DNA of 64,000 nucleotides from Flavobacterium sp. IMCC34852 (GTDB lineage Bacteria > Bacteroidota > Bacteroidia > Flavobacteriales > Flavobacteriaceae): contig NZ_CP121446.1 in NCBI RefSeq assembly GCF_030643905.1, positions 992,001 through 1,056,000 on the forward strand, read 5' to 3'. The translations under genes and the position numbers were made by a program. Positions 8,735 to 18,323 of the stretch are shown here, one piece after another. Each line of letters opens with the position of its first letter. Position 1 is the first letter of the stretch. The notes below the pieces were generated by a model. The model was not told where the DNA came from. It worked only from the letters and a program-made list of their open reading frames with translations, and did not search any database.

Positions 8735-9847
8735 CTACTTTAGGTCATTTATGATAAATTTAGCAGTTTTTTCGCTGGCGCCAATGCCTCCAAGTTTGGT
8801 TTCCAATTGGTTGTATTTTTCTAAAAGAACTTTTCTGTGATTTTCATCAAGCAATTTTGAAAGCTCTTTTTTTAGGTTTTTAGTGTTGAATTTGTCTTGA
8901 ATCAATTCGGTTACCACTTCTTCATCCATAATTAAATTGACCAGTGAAATGTATTTTAGGGTAATGATTCTTTTGGCAATTTGGTACGAAATAAAACCGC
9001 CTTTATAGCAAACCACTTCAGGCACTTTAAACAAAGCAGTCTCCAAAGTAGCCGTACCTGAAGTTACCAGAGCGGCTTTGGCCACACTCAATAAATCATA
9101 CGTTTTGTTCGAAATGAACTTGACATTCTTATTGGACAAAAATTGTTCGTAAAAATGATAGTCCTGACTTGGCGCACCCGCAATTACAAATTGGTAATCG
9201 CTGAAATCATCAACAATGCTAAGCATCACACTCAGCATTTTAGAAATCTCCTGTTTTCGGCTTCCGGGAAGAATGGCAATTATGGGTTTGTTGTCTAAAT
9301 GGTTCTCTTTTCTAAAGGTAGCTTCATCGGTGTTCTCTCGATTGTGAATCGCGTCTATCAACGGATGGCCAACAAAATCAACTTTAAAATGATGCTTGAC
9401 TTCAAAGAAATCTTTTTCAAACGGCAGGATTACAAACAATTTGTCGAAATCTCTTTTGACGGCTTTGATTCGGTTTTCTTTCCAAGCCCAAATTTGGGGC
9501 GCAATATAATAATGGGTTTTGATACCGCGAGCTTTCGCCCATTTGGCAATACGCATATTGAAACCGGGATAGTCAATAAAAATAATCACATCGGGGTTGA
9601 ATTTTTCAATATCGGATTTGCAAAATTTGATGTTGTTTAGGATGGTTTTTAAATTCATCACCACTTCGGCAAATCCCATAAAAGCCAACTCACGGTAATG
9701 TTTTACCAAAGTACCACCAACACTTTGCATCAAATCGCCACCCCAAAAACGGATGTCAGCAGTAGCATCTTCTTTATAAAGTGCTTTCATTAAATTGGAA
9801 CCATGTAAATCGCCCGAAGCTTCCCCGGCAATGATGTAGTATTTCAT
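8735..9847 (-). CDS. lpxB: Lipid-A-disaccharide synthase
   Basis: A 370-residue GT19 glycosyltransferase. The N-terminal signature AGEASGDLHG is at residues 7-16, and ILPGSRKQEI lies in the C-terminal nucleotide-binding half. LpxB joins UDP-2,3-diacylglucosamine to lipid X at the inner face of the inner membrane, forming the lipid A disaccharide. The length is normal for the family. It follows surE with a 65-base gap that contains nothing recognisable apart from an AT-rich stretch, so the two are probably co-transcribed. Confidence 0.95.
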   Translation of the reverse strand: MKYYIIAGEASGDLHGSNLMKALYKEDATADIRFWGGDLMQSVGGTLVKHYRELAFMGFAEVVMNLKTILNNIKFCKSDIEKFNPDVIIFIDYPGFNMRIAKWAKARGIKTHYYIAPQIWAWKENRIKAVKRDFDKLFVILPFEKDFFEVKHHFKVDFVGHPLIDAIHNRENTDEATFRKENHLDNKPIIAILPGSRKQEISKMLSVMLSIVDDFSDYQFVIAGAPSQDYHFYEQFLSNKNVKFISNKTYDLLSVAKAALVTSGTATLETALFKVPEVVCYKGGFISYQIAKRIITLKYISLVNLIMDEEVVTELIQDKFNTKNLKKELSKLLDENHRKVLLEKYNQLETKLGGIGASEKTAKFIINDLK

Positions 9848-9912
9848 TTTATACTTGCATATTTGTTATTTGAATAAAATGCAGTCGCTACGCTCGTGTC
9901 ATTCGTCAAATG

Positions 9913-10683
9913 TTATAAATCCCATGAATTTAATTGTTGAATCGCATGATGTGCCGTCAAATCAAATTGAACCGGAACTACTGAAATATAACCATGAGCC
10001 AAAGCCCATTCATCGGTGTCTTCGCCTTTGTCTTGGTTAACAAATTCGCCCGTTAACCAATAATAATCTTTGCCGTAGGGTGTTTGGCGTTTGTCAAATT
10101 TCTCCATCCAAATGGCTTTTGCCTGACGACAAATTTTAATGCCTTTGATATCGTCATGCTTTAACTTGGGAAAGTTAACATTCAAAACAGTTCCTTCAGG
10201 TAATTTTTTGGTCAAAACTTCTAAAGTTATTTTTTTGATAAATGGTTTTATGGTGTCAAAATCAGCATTCCAAGCATAATCCAACAAGGAAAAACCAATT
10301 GCAGGAATACCTTCAATGCCGGCTTCAACCGCGGCACTCATCGTGCCCGAATAAATCACATTAATCGAAGAATTTGAACCGTGATTGACACCGGATACAC
10401 ACAAGTCGGGCTTCTTTTTCAAAATTTCATTCACCGCCAATTTCACACAATCTACCGGAGTTCCGGAGCATGCGTATTCTGTAATGACTGCATTTTCGGC
10501 AGAAACTTTATTCAAATATAAAGTGCTGTTGATTGTAATCGCATGTCCCATGGCGCTTTGCGGACTGTCGGGCGCGACAACTATTACATCACCAATTTCG
10601 GCCATGACGTCAATTAAAGCTCTGATTCCCGGCGCATTGATGCCATCGTCATTGGTAACTAAAATAGTGGGTTTGGTCATCAT
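9913..10683 (-). CDS. surE: 5'/3'-nucleotidase SurE
   Basis: A 256-residue SurE phosphatase. The metal-binding signature LVTNDDGINAPG is at residues 8-19, with the acidic pair Asp12-Asp13, and GVNHGSN is the later conserved Asn motif. SurE removes phosphate from nucleoside monophosphates and is linked to stress survival. Two adjacent Met codons (10681-10683 and 10678-10680) could both start translation; either leaves the domain complete. It is the first gene of the surE-lpxB-nlpC-comEC cluster and is divergent from the processing protease, with a 208-base gap between. Confidence 0.94.
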   Translation of the reverse strand: MMTKPTILVTNDDGINAPGIRALIDVMAEIGDVIVVAPDSPQSAMGHAITINSTLYLNKVSAENAVITEYACSGTPVDCVKLAVNEILKKKPDLCVSGVNHGSNSSINVIYSGTMSAAVEAGIEGIPAIGFSLLDYAWNADFDTIKPFIKKITLEVLTKKLPEGTVLNVNFPKLKHDDIKGIKICRQAKAIWMEKFDKRQTPYGKDYYWLTGEFVNQDKGEDTDEWALAHGYISVVPVQFDLTAHHAIQQLNSWDL

Positions 10684-10778
10684 TTTTTTTTAATTCTGTA
10701 ACAAAGTAAGTTATTTTAACGACTTACGGTGCATGCAAAATTAACCATTTTAAGGCTTTACCACGCTACAATTTTTTA

Positions 10779-10786
10779 TAACTTTG
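10779..10786 (+). promoter_or_regulatory. Promoter -7 box (TAACTTTG) for the C-terminal processing protease
   Basis: An exact TAnnTTTG match, about 105 bases before the ATG at 10892. A small hairpin (GTTCC/GGAAC, 10798-10811) would lie near the 5' end of the resulting leader. The remaining leader to 10891 shows no further structure that I recognise. No clear TTG element is seen at the expected distance. Confidence 0.5.
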
Positions 10787-10891
10787 AAGCAATTGCGGTT
10801 CCGAGAGGAACGAATGAAATCATTTTAACAAAATTTTATCTGACAAGGAAAATCTTGGCATGGTTTTTTGTTTAATTTAGACCAATAATTA

Positions 10892-13075
10892 ATGAATGTT
10901 ATAATGCAGTTTATGAAAAGAAATTATAAAGCACTGTTGGTAGTTTTGACACTATCAGTGGCCTTGTTGGGATTTAGTTTGTTCCCAAGTAAGAAAGCAT
11001 CAGATCCTGAGAAAGATAAATTGCTGATAGAGTTGTTAACTTTTGTCATCGAAAAAGGGCACTACAGCCCGGCCGCTATCGATGACAATTTTTCTAAAGG
11101 AGTTTACAAAGATTATCTGAATGCTTTGGATCCGTCAAAACGTTTCTTTTTGCAATCAGATATAGATGAGTTTGCCGAGTATGAGATGCAAATTGACGAC
11201 CAAATTTTAAATAAAGAATTGTCTTTCTTTGACTTGACCTACACTCGTTTGATGAAGCGTATGGAGGAAAGCAAAAGTTATTATAAAGAAGCTTTAGCCA
11301 ATCCTTTTGATTATAAAAAGGACGAAACTTTTAATGCTGATTATGAAAAATTACCTTACTGTAAATCGGTTAAAGAGTTAAAAGAAAGATGGCGTTTACA
11401 AGTGAAGCTATCGGCTTTATCGTCTTTGGTTGAAAAACAAAAATTAGAAGAAGACAAGAAAAACAATAAAGATTTGGCCAAAAAATCAGAGCCTAAAACA
11501 TTCGAACAATTAGAGAAAGAAACCCGCGAAAGCACTTTAAGTTCTCTAAATGACAACTTCAACTTTATTAAAGATTTAGACCGTGAAGACTGGTTTTCGA
11601 TTTATGTAAATGCGATATCTTCTCGTTTTGATCCACACACTTCTTATTTTGCTCCCAATGAAAAAGAGCGTTTTGATTTGAGCATGAGCGGAAAACTGGA
11701 AGGAATCGGAGCTCGTTTGCAAAAGAAAAATGACTTTACCGAGATTTCTGAATTGATTTCCGGCGGTCCGGCTTGGAGAGGAAAACAGTTAGAGTCAGGC
11801 GATGTTATTTTGAAGGTAGCACAAGCTGATGGCGAACCGGTGGATGTAGTTGGAATGCGTTTGGATGATGTCGTGAAAAAAATAAAAGGACCAAAAGGAA
11901 CCGAAGTTCGCTTGACAGTTAAGAAAACGGACGGAACCATTAAGGTAATTACTATCATCAGAGATGAAGTAGAAATTGAGGAAACCTATGTAAAGTCGAG
12001 TGTAGTAGAGAAAGACGGTTTCAAATACGGCATCATTTATTTGCCAAAATTCTATATAGATTTTGAAGACCAAAATAGTCGCGATGCCGGAAAAGACGTA
12101 GCGATTGAAGTGGAAAGATTGAAAAAAGAAGGTGTTCAAGGAATCGTGATGGATGTGAGAGATAATGGAGGAGGTTCTTTGAAAACAGTAGTAGATATTG
12201 CCGGATTATTTATAGAACAAGGCCCGATTGTACAAATCAAATCGGCTGCCGGTAAAAAAGAAGTGTTGTATGACCGTGATGCCAAAGTGCAATGGGACGG
12301 ACCATTAGTAGTCATGATTAACGAGTTTTCAGCTTCGGCTTCGGAAATTTTAGCTGCAGCCATTCAAGATTACAAACGTGGTGTTGTGATTGGAAGTAAA
12401 CAATCTTATGGCAAAGGAACAGTGCAAAATGTAATCGATTTAAACCAATTTGTTCGCGGCAGTACTTACGGAGATTTAGGTGCTTTAAAAACGACTACTC
12501 AAAAGTTCTATAGAATTAACGGTGGTTCTACACAACTAGAAGGCGTAAAAAGCGATATTGCTATACCGGACAAGTATGCTTATTTAAAAATGGGTGAGCG
12601 CGATATAGAAAATGCGATGCCTTGGGACAAAATTGATGCTGCCGATTATAAAATTTGGGACAAACAAAACAACTTTGATTTGACCATTTCCAAAAGCAAA
12701 ACCAGAATGCAGAACAATCCGCAATTGCAGTTGATTGATGACAATGCCAAATGGTTAGATGAGCGAAATAAGGAGAATGTTTACAGTTTGAATATCGACA
12801 AATTCAAAGCAGAGCAAAAAGCTTTGGATGAGAAAAATAAAAAATACAAACCTATTACTGATTACAAGAATGCTTTCGACTTTAAATCGCTTCCTTATGA
12901 AGTAGAAAGCATGAAGAATGATCCGGTGCTTAAGGAAAAACGCGAAAGATGGCATGAAAGCTTATCAAAAGATATTTATATCGAAGAAGCAATACACATC
13001 TTAAACGATTTGCAAACGGAAAACAACAAAGGCTTGTCTAATAAATTGAAGAAAGATAAAGTGGTAAAGTCTTAA
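10892..13075 (+). CDS. Carboxy-terminal processing (tail-specific) protease, S41A
   Basis: A 727-residue periplasmic protease of the Tsp/Prc type. An N-terminal membrane segment (about 13-30) is followed by the Tsp N-terminal domain, a PDZ domain (about 262-350) and the S41 core. The catalytic pair is readable: Ser482 in FSASASE and Lys508 in YGKGTVQ. These proteases trim C-termini of envelope proteins such as penicillin-binding proteins. Starts at Met1, Met5 or Met8 are all possible; Met8 (10913) would give the most usual signal-anchor. A strong terminator follows directly. Confidence 0.93.
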   Translation: MNVIMQFMKRNYKALLVVLTLSVALLGFSLFPSKKASDPEKDKLLIELLTFVIEKGHYSPAAIDDNFSKGVYKDYLNALDPSKRFFLQSDIDEFAEYEMQIDDQILNKELSFFDLTYTRLMKRMEESKSYYKEALANPFDYKKDETFNADYEKLPYCKSVKELKERWRLQVKLSALSSLVEKQKLEEDKKNNKDLAKKSEPKTFEQLEKETRESTLSSLNDNFNFIKDLDREDWFSIYVNAISSRFDPHTSYFAPNEKERFDLSMSGKLEGIGARLQKKNDFTEISELISGGPAWRGKQLESGDVILKVAQADGEPVDVVGMRLDDVVKKIKGPKGTEVRLTVKKTDGTIKVITIIRDEVEIEETYVKSSVVEKDGFKYGIIYLPKFYIDFEDQNSRDAGKDVAIEVERLKKEGVQGIVMDVRDNGGGSLKTVVDIAGLFIEQGPIVQIKSAAGKKEVLYDRDAKVQWDGPLVVMINEFSASASEILAAAIQDYKRGVVIGSKQSYGKGTVQNVIDLNQFVRGSTYGDLGALKTTTQKFYRINGGSTQLEGVKSDIAIPDKYAYLKMGERDIENAMPWDKIDAADYKIWDKQNNFDLTISKSKTRMQNNPQLQLIDDNAKWLDERNKENVYSLNIDKFKAEQKALDEKNKKYKPITDYKNAFDFKSLPYEVESMKNDPVLKEKRERWHESLSKDIYIEEAIHILNDLQTENNKGLSNKLKKDKVVKS

Positions 13076-13092
13076 TAGCATATTACAACAAC

Positions 13093-13128
13093 AAAAAAGC
13101 CATCTCATTTAAGAGATGGCTTTTTTTT
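13093..13128. terminator. Bidirectional terminator between the protease and the coiled-coil gene
   Basis: The A-run plus GCCATCTC pairs with GAGATGGC plus a T-run around the 6-base loop ATTTAA (13107-13112). It has runs suited to termination in both directions. The stop codon of the convergent minus-strand gene (13127-13129) lies inside the T-run. Confidence 0.9.
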
Positions 13129-13669
13129 AGCGTCTTAGTTTATTCAGTTTCTTTTCAGTTTTATCGAGATCTTCTTGTAACTCTTGAATTCTGATTTGTT
13201 GCTTGCTGATTTTGATGTTTTCTTTTTCAATTTCAATGTCACTGAGCTTTCCTTTTCTTTTGCTTTTTTCAAGTTTAGCCTTCATTTTTTCGAGATCTTT
13301 TTTTTCGTCTTCAAGCTTTTCTTTGATTTTGATTAAGTCTTTTTCTCCTGAAGCTATTTTCTTTTGTTCTTTGGCAAACTGCTTCTGTTCTTTCTCCAGT
13401 TTTCTTTGTTCTTTATCTAAGGCCTTGGCTTGTTTTTCGGCTGCCTTTTTCATTTTTTCAGCTTCTTTTTGTTTTTGAGTTGCAGCTTTTTGTATGGCTG
13501 CGGCTTGCTCAGGCGATAAAGTTTCTGCTTTTTCTTTGGCTTTTTGAAGCTCAACTTGTTTTAAAGCAATGGAGTCTGTAGGTGTTGCAACAGTATCTTT
13601 TACCACTTGCGCATTCATTGATAAGCTACTAAAAGCGATTGCAATTAAAAAAGAAAATTTTGTTTTCAT
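13127..13669 (-). CDS. Secreted Lys/Glu-rich coiled-coil protein, function unknown
   Basis: A 180-residue protein with a signal peptide (residues 1-20, cleavage likely at MNA-Q21). Almost all the rest (about 35-180) is Lys, Glu, Gln, Ala and Leu in heptad-like order, so a long helical coiled coil is expected in the periplasm. No enzymatic motif is seen. It lies 50 bases after rodA on the same strand, which suggests a link to the envelope or cell-shape system, but this is only context. The base composition is skewed by the AAA/GAA codons and the antisense frame gives a false open frame. Confidence 0.75.
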   Translation of the reverse strand: MKTKFSFLIAIAFSSLSMNAQVVKDTVATPTDSIALKQVELQKAKEKAETLSPEQAAAIQKAATQKQKEAEKMKKAAEKQAKALDKEQRKLEKEQKQFAKEQKKIASGEKDLIKIKEKLEDEKKDLEKMKAKLEKSKRKGKLSDIEIEKENIKISKQQIRIQELQEDLDKTEKKLNKLRR

Positions 13670-13719
13670 GACTTGGAATTTTTTAGTGTAATCCCAAAGT
13701 TACAAAAACCATTCCTAAA

Positions 13720-14982
13720 TTACCATTCATTAACCTTATTTGCATCCATTTTAAGGAAAATAAAAAGCAAGATGGTAAATCCCCAAAGACCCGAACCACC
13801 GTAAGAAAAGAAAGGAAGCGGTACTCCGATTGTTGGGAAAACACCAACAACCATAGCTATATTTACAAAGAAGTGTATAAACAAAATCCCCGCAACGCAA
13901 TAACCGTAAACCCGACTGAATTTGGTTTTCTGTCGCTCGGCAAGGTAGATGATTCGAATAATTAAAATAACAAATAAGGCAATCACAAACAACGAACCAA
14001 TGAATCCCCATTCTTCACCAACAGTGGTAAAAATATAATCGGTGTGTTGTTCGGGTACGAATCCGCCTTTAGTTTGTGTGCCTTCGAGATAGCCTTTTCC
14101 AAACCATCCTCCGGATCCAATGGCAATTTCAGATTGATTGGTGTTATAACCAACACCTTTCATGTCAACTTCTTTGCCTAAAAGAATATTAAAACGGTCG
14201 CGATGGTGTTGCTTGAATACATTTTCGAAAACATAGTCTACCGAAAAAACATAGCCCGAGATAAGAACCAAAATGATGCTGCTCAATATCCAATTTCGAT
14301 CTATGATACGACTTCTGTAATAAATAAAAAGAATAACTGCTAAGGCTATTCCGATTAGCGCTAAAGGTTTTATAATTAGAGCCAAAACAAATAAAACAAT
14401 GGCGACAAACCCGGTCCACACATACCAAGAAGGCAAACCTTCTCTGTAAAGAACCAAAATAAAAACACTATAAATCAAAGCACTACCGGGATCGGGTTGT
14501 GGTAAAATCAACATCACCGGTAGGAAGATGATAATCATGGCCTGTACTTGCCTGTTGAAGTCTTTTAAATTGACTTGTACATCGCTTAAATATTTGGCTA
14601 AAGCCAATGAAGTCGCCGCCTTAGCAAACTCCGAGGGCTGCAAGGTAAAACTACCTATGCCATACCAACATCGCTGTCCGGCTATGGTTTTACCAAAAAC
14701 AAATAAACCGGCCAAAGATACTAAAGCAATGGCAAAAATAATACTGGAGTACTTTTCGTAAAACTTGGCGTCAATAGAGAGCACAACAAAGATTATCGGA
14801 ATAGAAAAAAGGATAAACAAAAACTGCTTTCCGTAAATTTGACTGAAATCAAAAATCGAAGTTTCTTCTTCAATAGAAGATAAGGAGGAAGAATAAATGT
14901 TGAGCCAACCCAATATCACTAAAATGATATAGATAACTACACTAATCCAATCTAAGTTATTTGTTACACTTTGGTTTTTCAT
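13720..14982 (-). CDS. rodA: Rod-shape peptidoglycan glycosyltransferase RodA (SEDS family)
   Basis: A 420-residue SEDS membrane protein with about ten helices. The conserved periplasmic segment PEQHTDYIFTTVGEEWGF and the late motif PFFSYGGSG are present. RodA polymerises lipid II into glycan strands together with the class B PBP encoded just upstream. The 11-base gap to that gene and the order mreB-mreC-mreD-PBP2-rodA define a classic elongasome operon. Confidence 0.95.
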   Translation of the reverse strand: MKNQSVTNNLDWISVVIYIILVILGWLNIYSSSLSSIEEETSIFDFSQIYGKQFLFILFSIPIIFVVLSIDAKFYEKYSSIIFAIALVSLAGLFVFGKTIAGQRCWYGIGSFTLQPSEFAKAATSLALAKYLSDVQVNLKDFNRQVQAMIIIFLPVMLILPQPDPGSALIYSVFILVLYREGLPSWYVWTGFVAIVLFVLALIIKPLALIGIALAVILFIYYRSRIIDRNWILSSIILVLISGYVFSVDYVFENVFKQHHRDRFNILLGKEVDMKGVGYNTNQSEIAIGSGGWFGKGYLEGTQTKGGFVPEQHTDYIFTTVGEEWGFIGSLFVIALFVILIIRIIYLAERQKTKFSRVYGYCVAGILFIHFFVNIAMVVGVFPTIGVPLPFFSYGGSGLWGFTILLFIFLKMDANKVNEW

Positions 14983-14993
14983 CCTGGCTGAAA

Positions 14994-16928
14994 TTAATTT
15001 TGTGGAGCAGTGCTCTTTTTAATTCCGTTGGTGTCTTTTGCAGCAGGTTTTACCGGCGTTTTTATCATTTTGTTAATCAAAGTATCCTGAATAGGATTTG
15101 TAATGTATTTATTGTATTCGGCCTGAAGACTTCCTTCTAACATTCGCTTTTCTAAGTCTTTACGAGTGATTTTTCTCTTGATGTATTTTTCAATCATTAA
15201 ACTGGTTATCGGTCCGGCCCAACGAGAACCCCAATACCCGTTTTCAACAAAAACGGCTATGGCTATTTTGGGATTGTCCTTAGGCGCAAAAGCCACAAAT
15301 ATTGAATGGTCTTGAAGTTTTACCCTTTTACCGTTTATTTTGGTATAGTTCTCAGCGGTTCCTGTTTTTCCGCAAATATCAATCCCTTCTACATTCAAGC
15401 CGTGTGCGGTACCAAGATTGTAAACATCAAACAACCCGTTAATCATAGGCTCAAAATACTTTTTGTCAATGGTAGTAACGTGTTTGGTGGTGAACTTTTT
15501 GTCGATTTGTCCGTTTTTAATTTTCTTTATGATGTGAGGCGTATAATAAAAACCTCTGTTGGCAACCGTAGCAATCATATTGGCCAATTGAATTGGCGTC
15601 ATCAAAACTTCTCCTTGACCAATTGCATTAGAAACAATGGTTTTGCTTGACCAACCCCATCCGGGATACATTCTTTTATAGGTTTTTGAAGTAGGAAGAC
15701 TTCCTTTTTTGCCGGTAGGTAAATCATAACCCATAAACTGTCCTAAGCCGAAACTTTTTAAATGGTTGCTCCAAACATCAACACCTATAGGCGCTTTTGG
15801 GTATTTGTTGATTGTTTTCATGTAAACACTGGCAAAGTAAGTGTTACAAGAGTTGTAAATACCATTGTGCAAAACAGAGACCCCCGAATCGTGACATCTC
15901 ATAAAGCGTCCGGGAGCATAGCTAAAACCGTGGTGACAAACAAAACTGGTGGTTTCATCAATCACTCCTTCTTGCAAGGCTACCAAACCGGTCAGGATTT
16001 TAAAGGGTGAACCCGGAGTGTATTCGGCTAAAAGCCCACGATCGTATAAGGGTTTTGCAATAGAATCATGGTACAACATGGTATAGTTTTTAGACCGCTG
16101 TCTTCCTACTAAAATGGCAGGATCATAAGATGGCGCTGTTACCAAAGCCAAAATTTCACCGGTACTGGGCTCAATCGCTACTATTCCGCCTCGTTTGTTA
16201 ATCATTAATTCTTCTCCGTATTTTTGGAGTTCAGCGTCCAAGGTTAGGTTGATGTCTTTTCCCTGAACGGCAATTGTATCAAAACGACCTTCTTTATAAG
16301 AACCAATATCTCTGTTGTATTTGTCTTTTTGGATATATTTTACTCCTTTAATCCCGCGTAAAATTTCCTCGTAACTTTCTTCAACACCTTGTTTACCAAT
16401 TAAATCTCCGCTGTTGTAATATTTGTTTTTTTCAATGATACTCTCATTTACTTGGGTGATAAATCCGAAAACATTGGCGCCAAAAGCGACCTGATAATCT
16501 CTTAAGGAACGTTTTTGAATGTAAAAGCCATTAAATTTTCTCTGAATTTCCTGAAAAGCAGCATATTCTTTTTTGTTGAGCTGCGCCAAAAAAACGGAAG
16601 GAAGTCGAGGACTGTAAACCTTAGCTTTGGCAATTTTTTTAAGAAATTCTTCTTTGGTAATGTTGAGTAAAGTACAAAACTCTGTAGTGTCTAAATCTTT
16701 GACATCTTTGGGAATTACCATGATGTCATAAGAAGGTTGGTTGGCTACCAGAAGTTTGCCATATCTGTCGTAAATATAACCTCTTTCCGGATAGTCATAC
16801 TTAATTTTTATCGCATTATTATCCGATTTTAGTTTTAATGAATCATCAATTACTTGTAAATAGAATAGGCGTGTTACAAGTAAAATAGTTACAACGAAAA
16901 TAATTGTGGGCAACAAAACTTTTCTCAT
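14994..16928 (-). CDS. mrdA: Penicillin-binding protein 2 (elongasome transpeptidase)
   Basis: A 644-residue class B PBP with one N-terminal membrane helix (about 5-26), a PBP dimerisation region and a transpeptidase domain. All three active-site motifs are visible: Ser307-x-x-Lys310 (SPFK), Ser360-Cys-Asn362 and Lys521-Thr-Gly523. It cross-links the glycan made by RodA during side-wall growth. The start overlaps the end of mreD by four bases, showing translational coupling. The C-terminal tail (about 615-644) is Lys/Pro/Thr-rich and variable. Confidence 0.95.
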   Translation of the reverse strand: MRKVLLPTIIFVVTILLVTRLFYLQVIDDSLKLKSDNNAIKIKYDYPERGYIYDRYGKLLVANQPSYDIMVIPKDVKDLDTTEFCTLLNITKEEFLKKIAKAKVYSPRLPSVFLAQLNKKEYAAFQEIQRKFNGFYIQKRSLRDYQVAFGANVFGFITQVNESIIEKNKYYNSGDLIGKQGVEESYEEILRGIKGVKYIQKDKYNRDIGSYKEGRFDTIAVQGKDINLTLDAELQKYGEELMINKRGGIVAIEPSTGEILALVTAPSYDPAILVGRQRSKNYTMLYHDSIAKPLYDRGLLAEYTPGSPFKILTGLVALQEGVIDETTSFVCHHGFSYAPGRFMRCHDSGVSVLHNGIYNSCNTYFASVYMKTINKYPKAPIGVDVWSNHLKSFGLGQFMGYDLPTGKKGSLPTSKTYKRMYPGWGWSSKTIVSNAIGQGEVLMTPIQLANMIATVANRGFYYTPHIIKKIKNGQIDKKFTTKHVTTIDKKYFEPMINGLFDVYNLGTAHGLNVEGIDICGKTGTAENYTKINGKRVKLQDHSIFVAFAPKDNPKIAIAVFVENGYWGSRWAGPITSLMIEKYIKRKITRKDLEKRMLEGSLQAEYNKYITNPIQDTLINKMIKTPVKPAAKDTNGIKKSTAPQN

Positions 16929-17431
16929 CGTTTACTAGGCTTAATGATATAAATGATAATAATACAAGTGATAATAGTAAATAAGGTACTTAAAATAGTA
17001 CGCAATAAAATGTCCCAAAGGAAAGTCAATTTAAAGACTTCCAACACAAACAATACTATGTGATGCAGTACAACGGCAATCAATATAAATGAGAATCGCT
17101 CAGGGGTTAATACATCATTCAACTTTACAGTCTGATATTCGTAACTCAAACCGAAAGAAAACTTAAATATAGCCGGTCTGAAATAAGCCAAAATAATACA
17201 AGCGGCAGCATGAACGCCACCCGAATTGCAAAACATATCCATCAATAGTCCTAAAAAGAAACTCGCTACCAATAATCCGGTTTTGTTTCCGTTAACCGGA
17301 AAAAGAATGATGAACAAGATATAAGGAAACGGATTGATAAACCCAAACAAGTCAATTCGGTTGAATATCAAAACTTGTGCAGCTAGCAACAAGATGAATC
17401 GGGCTATATTTCCTAATAATGCACTATTCAT
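16925..17431 (-). CDS. mreD: Rod-shape-determining protein MreD
   Basis: A 168-residue, very hydrophobic protein with about five membrane helices, the expected size for MreD. Sequence identity in this family is always low; the call rests on its hydrophobic pattern and its place between mreC and the PBP2 gene, with overlaps at both ends (8 bases with mreC, 4 bases with the PBP2 gene). MreD is a membrane part of the cell-elongation complex. Confidence 0.88.
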   Translation of the reverse strand: MNSALLGNIARFILLLAAQVLIFNRIDLFGFINPFPYILFIILFPVNGNKTGLLVASFFLGLLMDMFCNSGGVHAAACIILAYFRPAIFKFSFGLSYEYQTVKLNDVLTPERFSFILIAVVLHHIVLFVLEVFKLTFLWDILLRTILSTLFTIITCIIIIYIIKPSKR

Positions 17432-18251
17432 TTTTCTTGTTTTGATTTTCTAAATTAGAGATTTCTTCTGCGTCTTTGTTCTTAATAATATATACATGGC
17501 CTAAGTTGGTCATGTCATTAAACAGTTTAATATCGAGGGTATAATAGTTGGTTACATTGTCAATGTAAACTTTTTCAATAGTACCAATCCCAATATTTTC
17601 GGGGAAAATTATCGATTGTCCTCCGGTTACAATGGTATCGCCTTTTCTGACACCGGCCAATCGCGGTACATCAATTAACTGCACAAATCCGGTACTTTTA
17701 CCGTTCCAAACTAAAGAGCCAAAGTGGTTTGACTTTTTGATTTTAGCATTAATCTGGGATTTAATATTCAGTATACTGATGATAGTAGCGTAATTTTTAG
17801 AAGTATTTTCAACTATCCCAACAATTCCGGCACTGTTAATGACTCCCATATTGGGTTTTATTCCCGAAGCCGAGCCATTATCGATGGTCAAATAGTTTTC
17901 GTGAACACTGTATGAATTGCGAATCACTTTAGATACAATGATGTCGGTTTTTTTAACACCTTTTATTGAATCAATTTGAGGTAATTTCGTAGTGTCTTTT
18001 TGATTGAATAAAAGCGATTTTAATCGGGCATTTTCTTGGGCTAGTTCTTCATTTTGTGATTTTAAATGAAAATACTCATCAATATTATTAATCTTTTCAT
18101 AAATGCCGCCGGTAAAGAAATTAGCAGAGCTAATCATTTTACTTTTGTGATAGGAATGGGATTGAACCGTTAAAGAAAGGGATATGACCAAAAGCAGCAA
18201 AAACAGTAAGCGATTACTGTTTTTTAGTATAAAATTAAAAATTTGCTGCAT
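17424..18251 (-). CDS. mreC: Rod-shape-determining protein MreC
   Basis: A 275-residue protein with one N-terminal membrane helix (about 13-29), a short coiled coil (about 55-80) and a periplasmic beta-rich MreC domain with the typical segments GIKPNMGV and GVRKGDTIVTGG. MreC binds and activates PBP2 in the elongasome. The gap to mreB is 72 bases. The last 15 residues are Asn/Lys/Glu-rich and probably disordered. Confidence 0.93.
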   Translation of the reverse strand: MQQIFNFILKNSNRLLFLLLLVISLSLTVQSHSYHKSKMISSANFFTGGIYEKINNIDEYFHLKSQNEELAQENARLKSLLFNQKDTTKLPQIDSIKGVKKTDIIVSKVIRNSYSVHENYLTIDNGSASGIKPNMGVINSAGIVGIVENTSKNYATIISILNIKSQINAKIKKSNHFGSLVWNGKSTGFVQLIDVPRLAGVRKGDTIVTGGQSIIFPENIGIGTIEKVYIDNVTNYYTLDIKLFNDMTNLGHVYIIKNKDAEEISNLENQNKKNE

Positions 18252-18323
18252 TTTTAAACTGTATATTGATTGTTATAAATATGGCCGAAATAAAGGTAAA
18301 AAATAAATAGTCTTAACGGCTAA

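Noticed and set aside
13203..13478. A Phe/Ser-rich plus-strand open frame
   Set aside because: It is the antisense of the Lys/Glu-rich coiled-coil gene, a known artefact of AAA/GAA-rich sequence.
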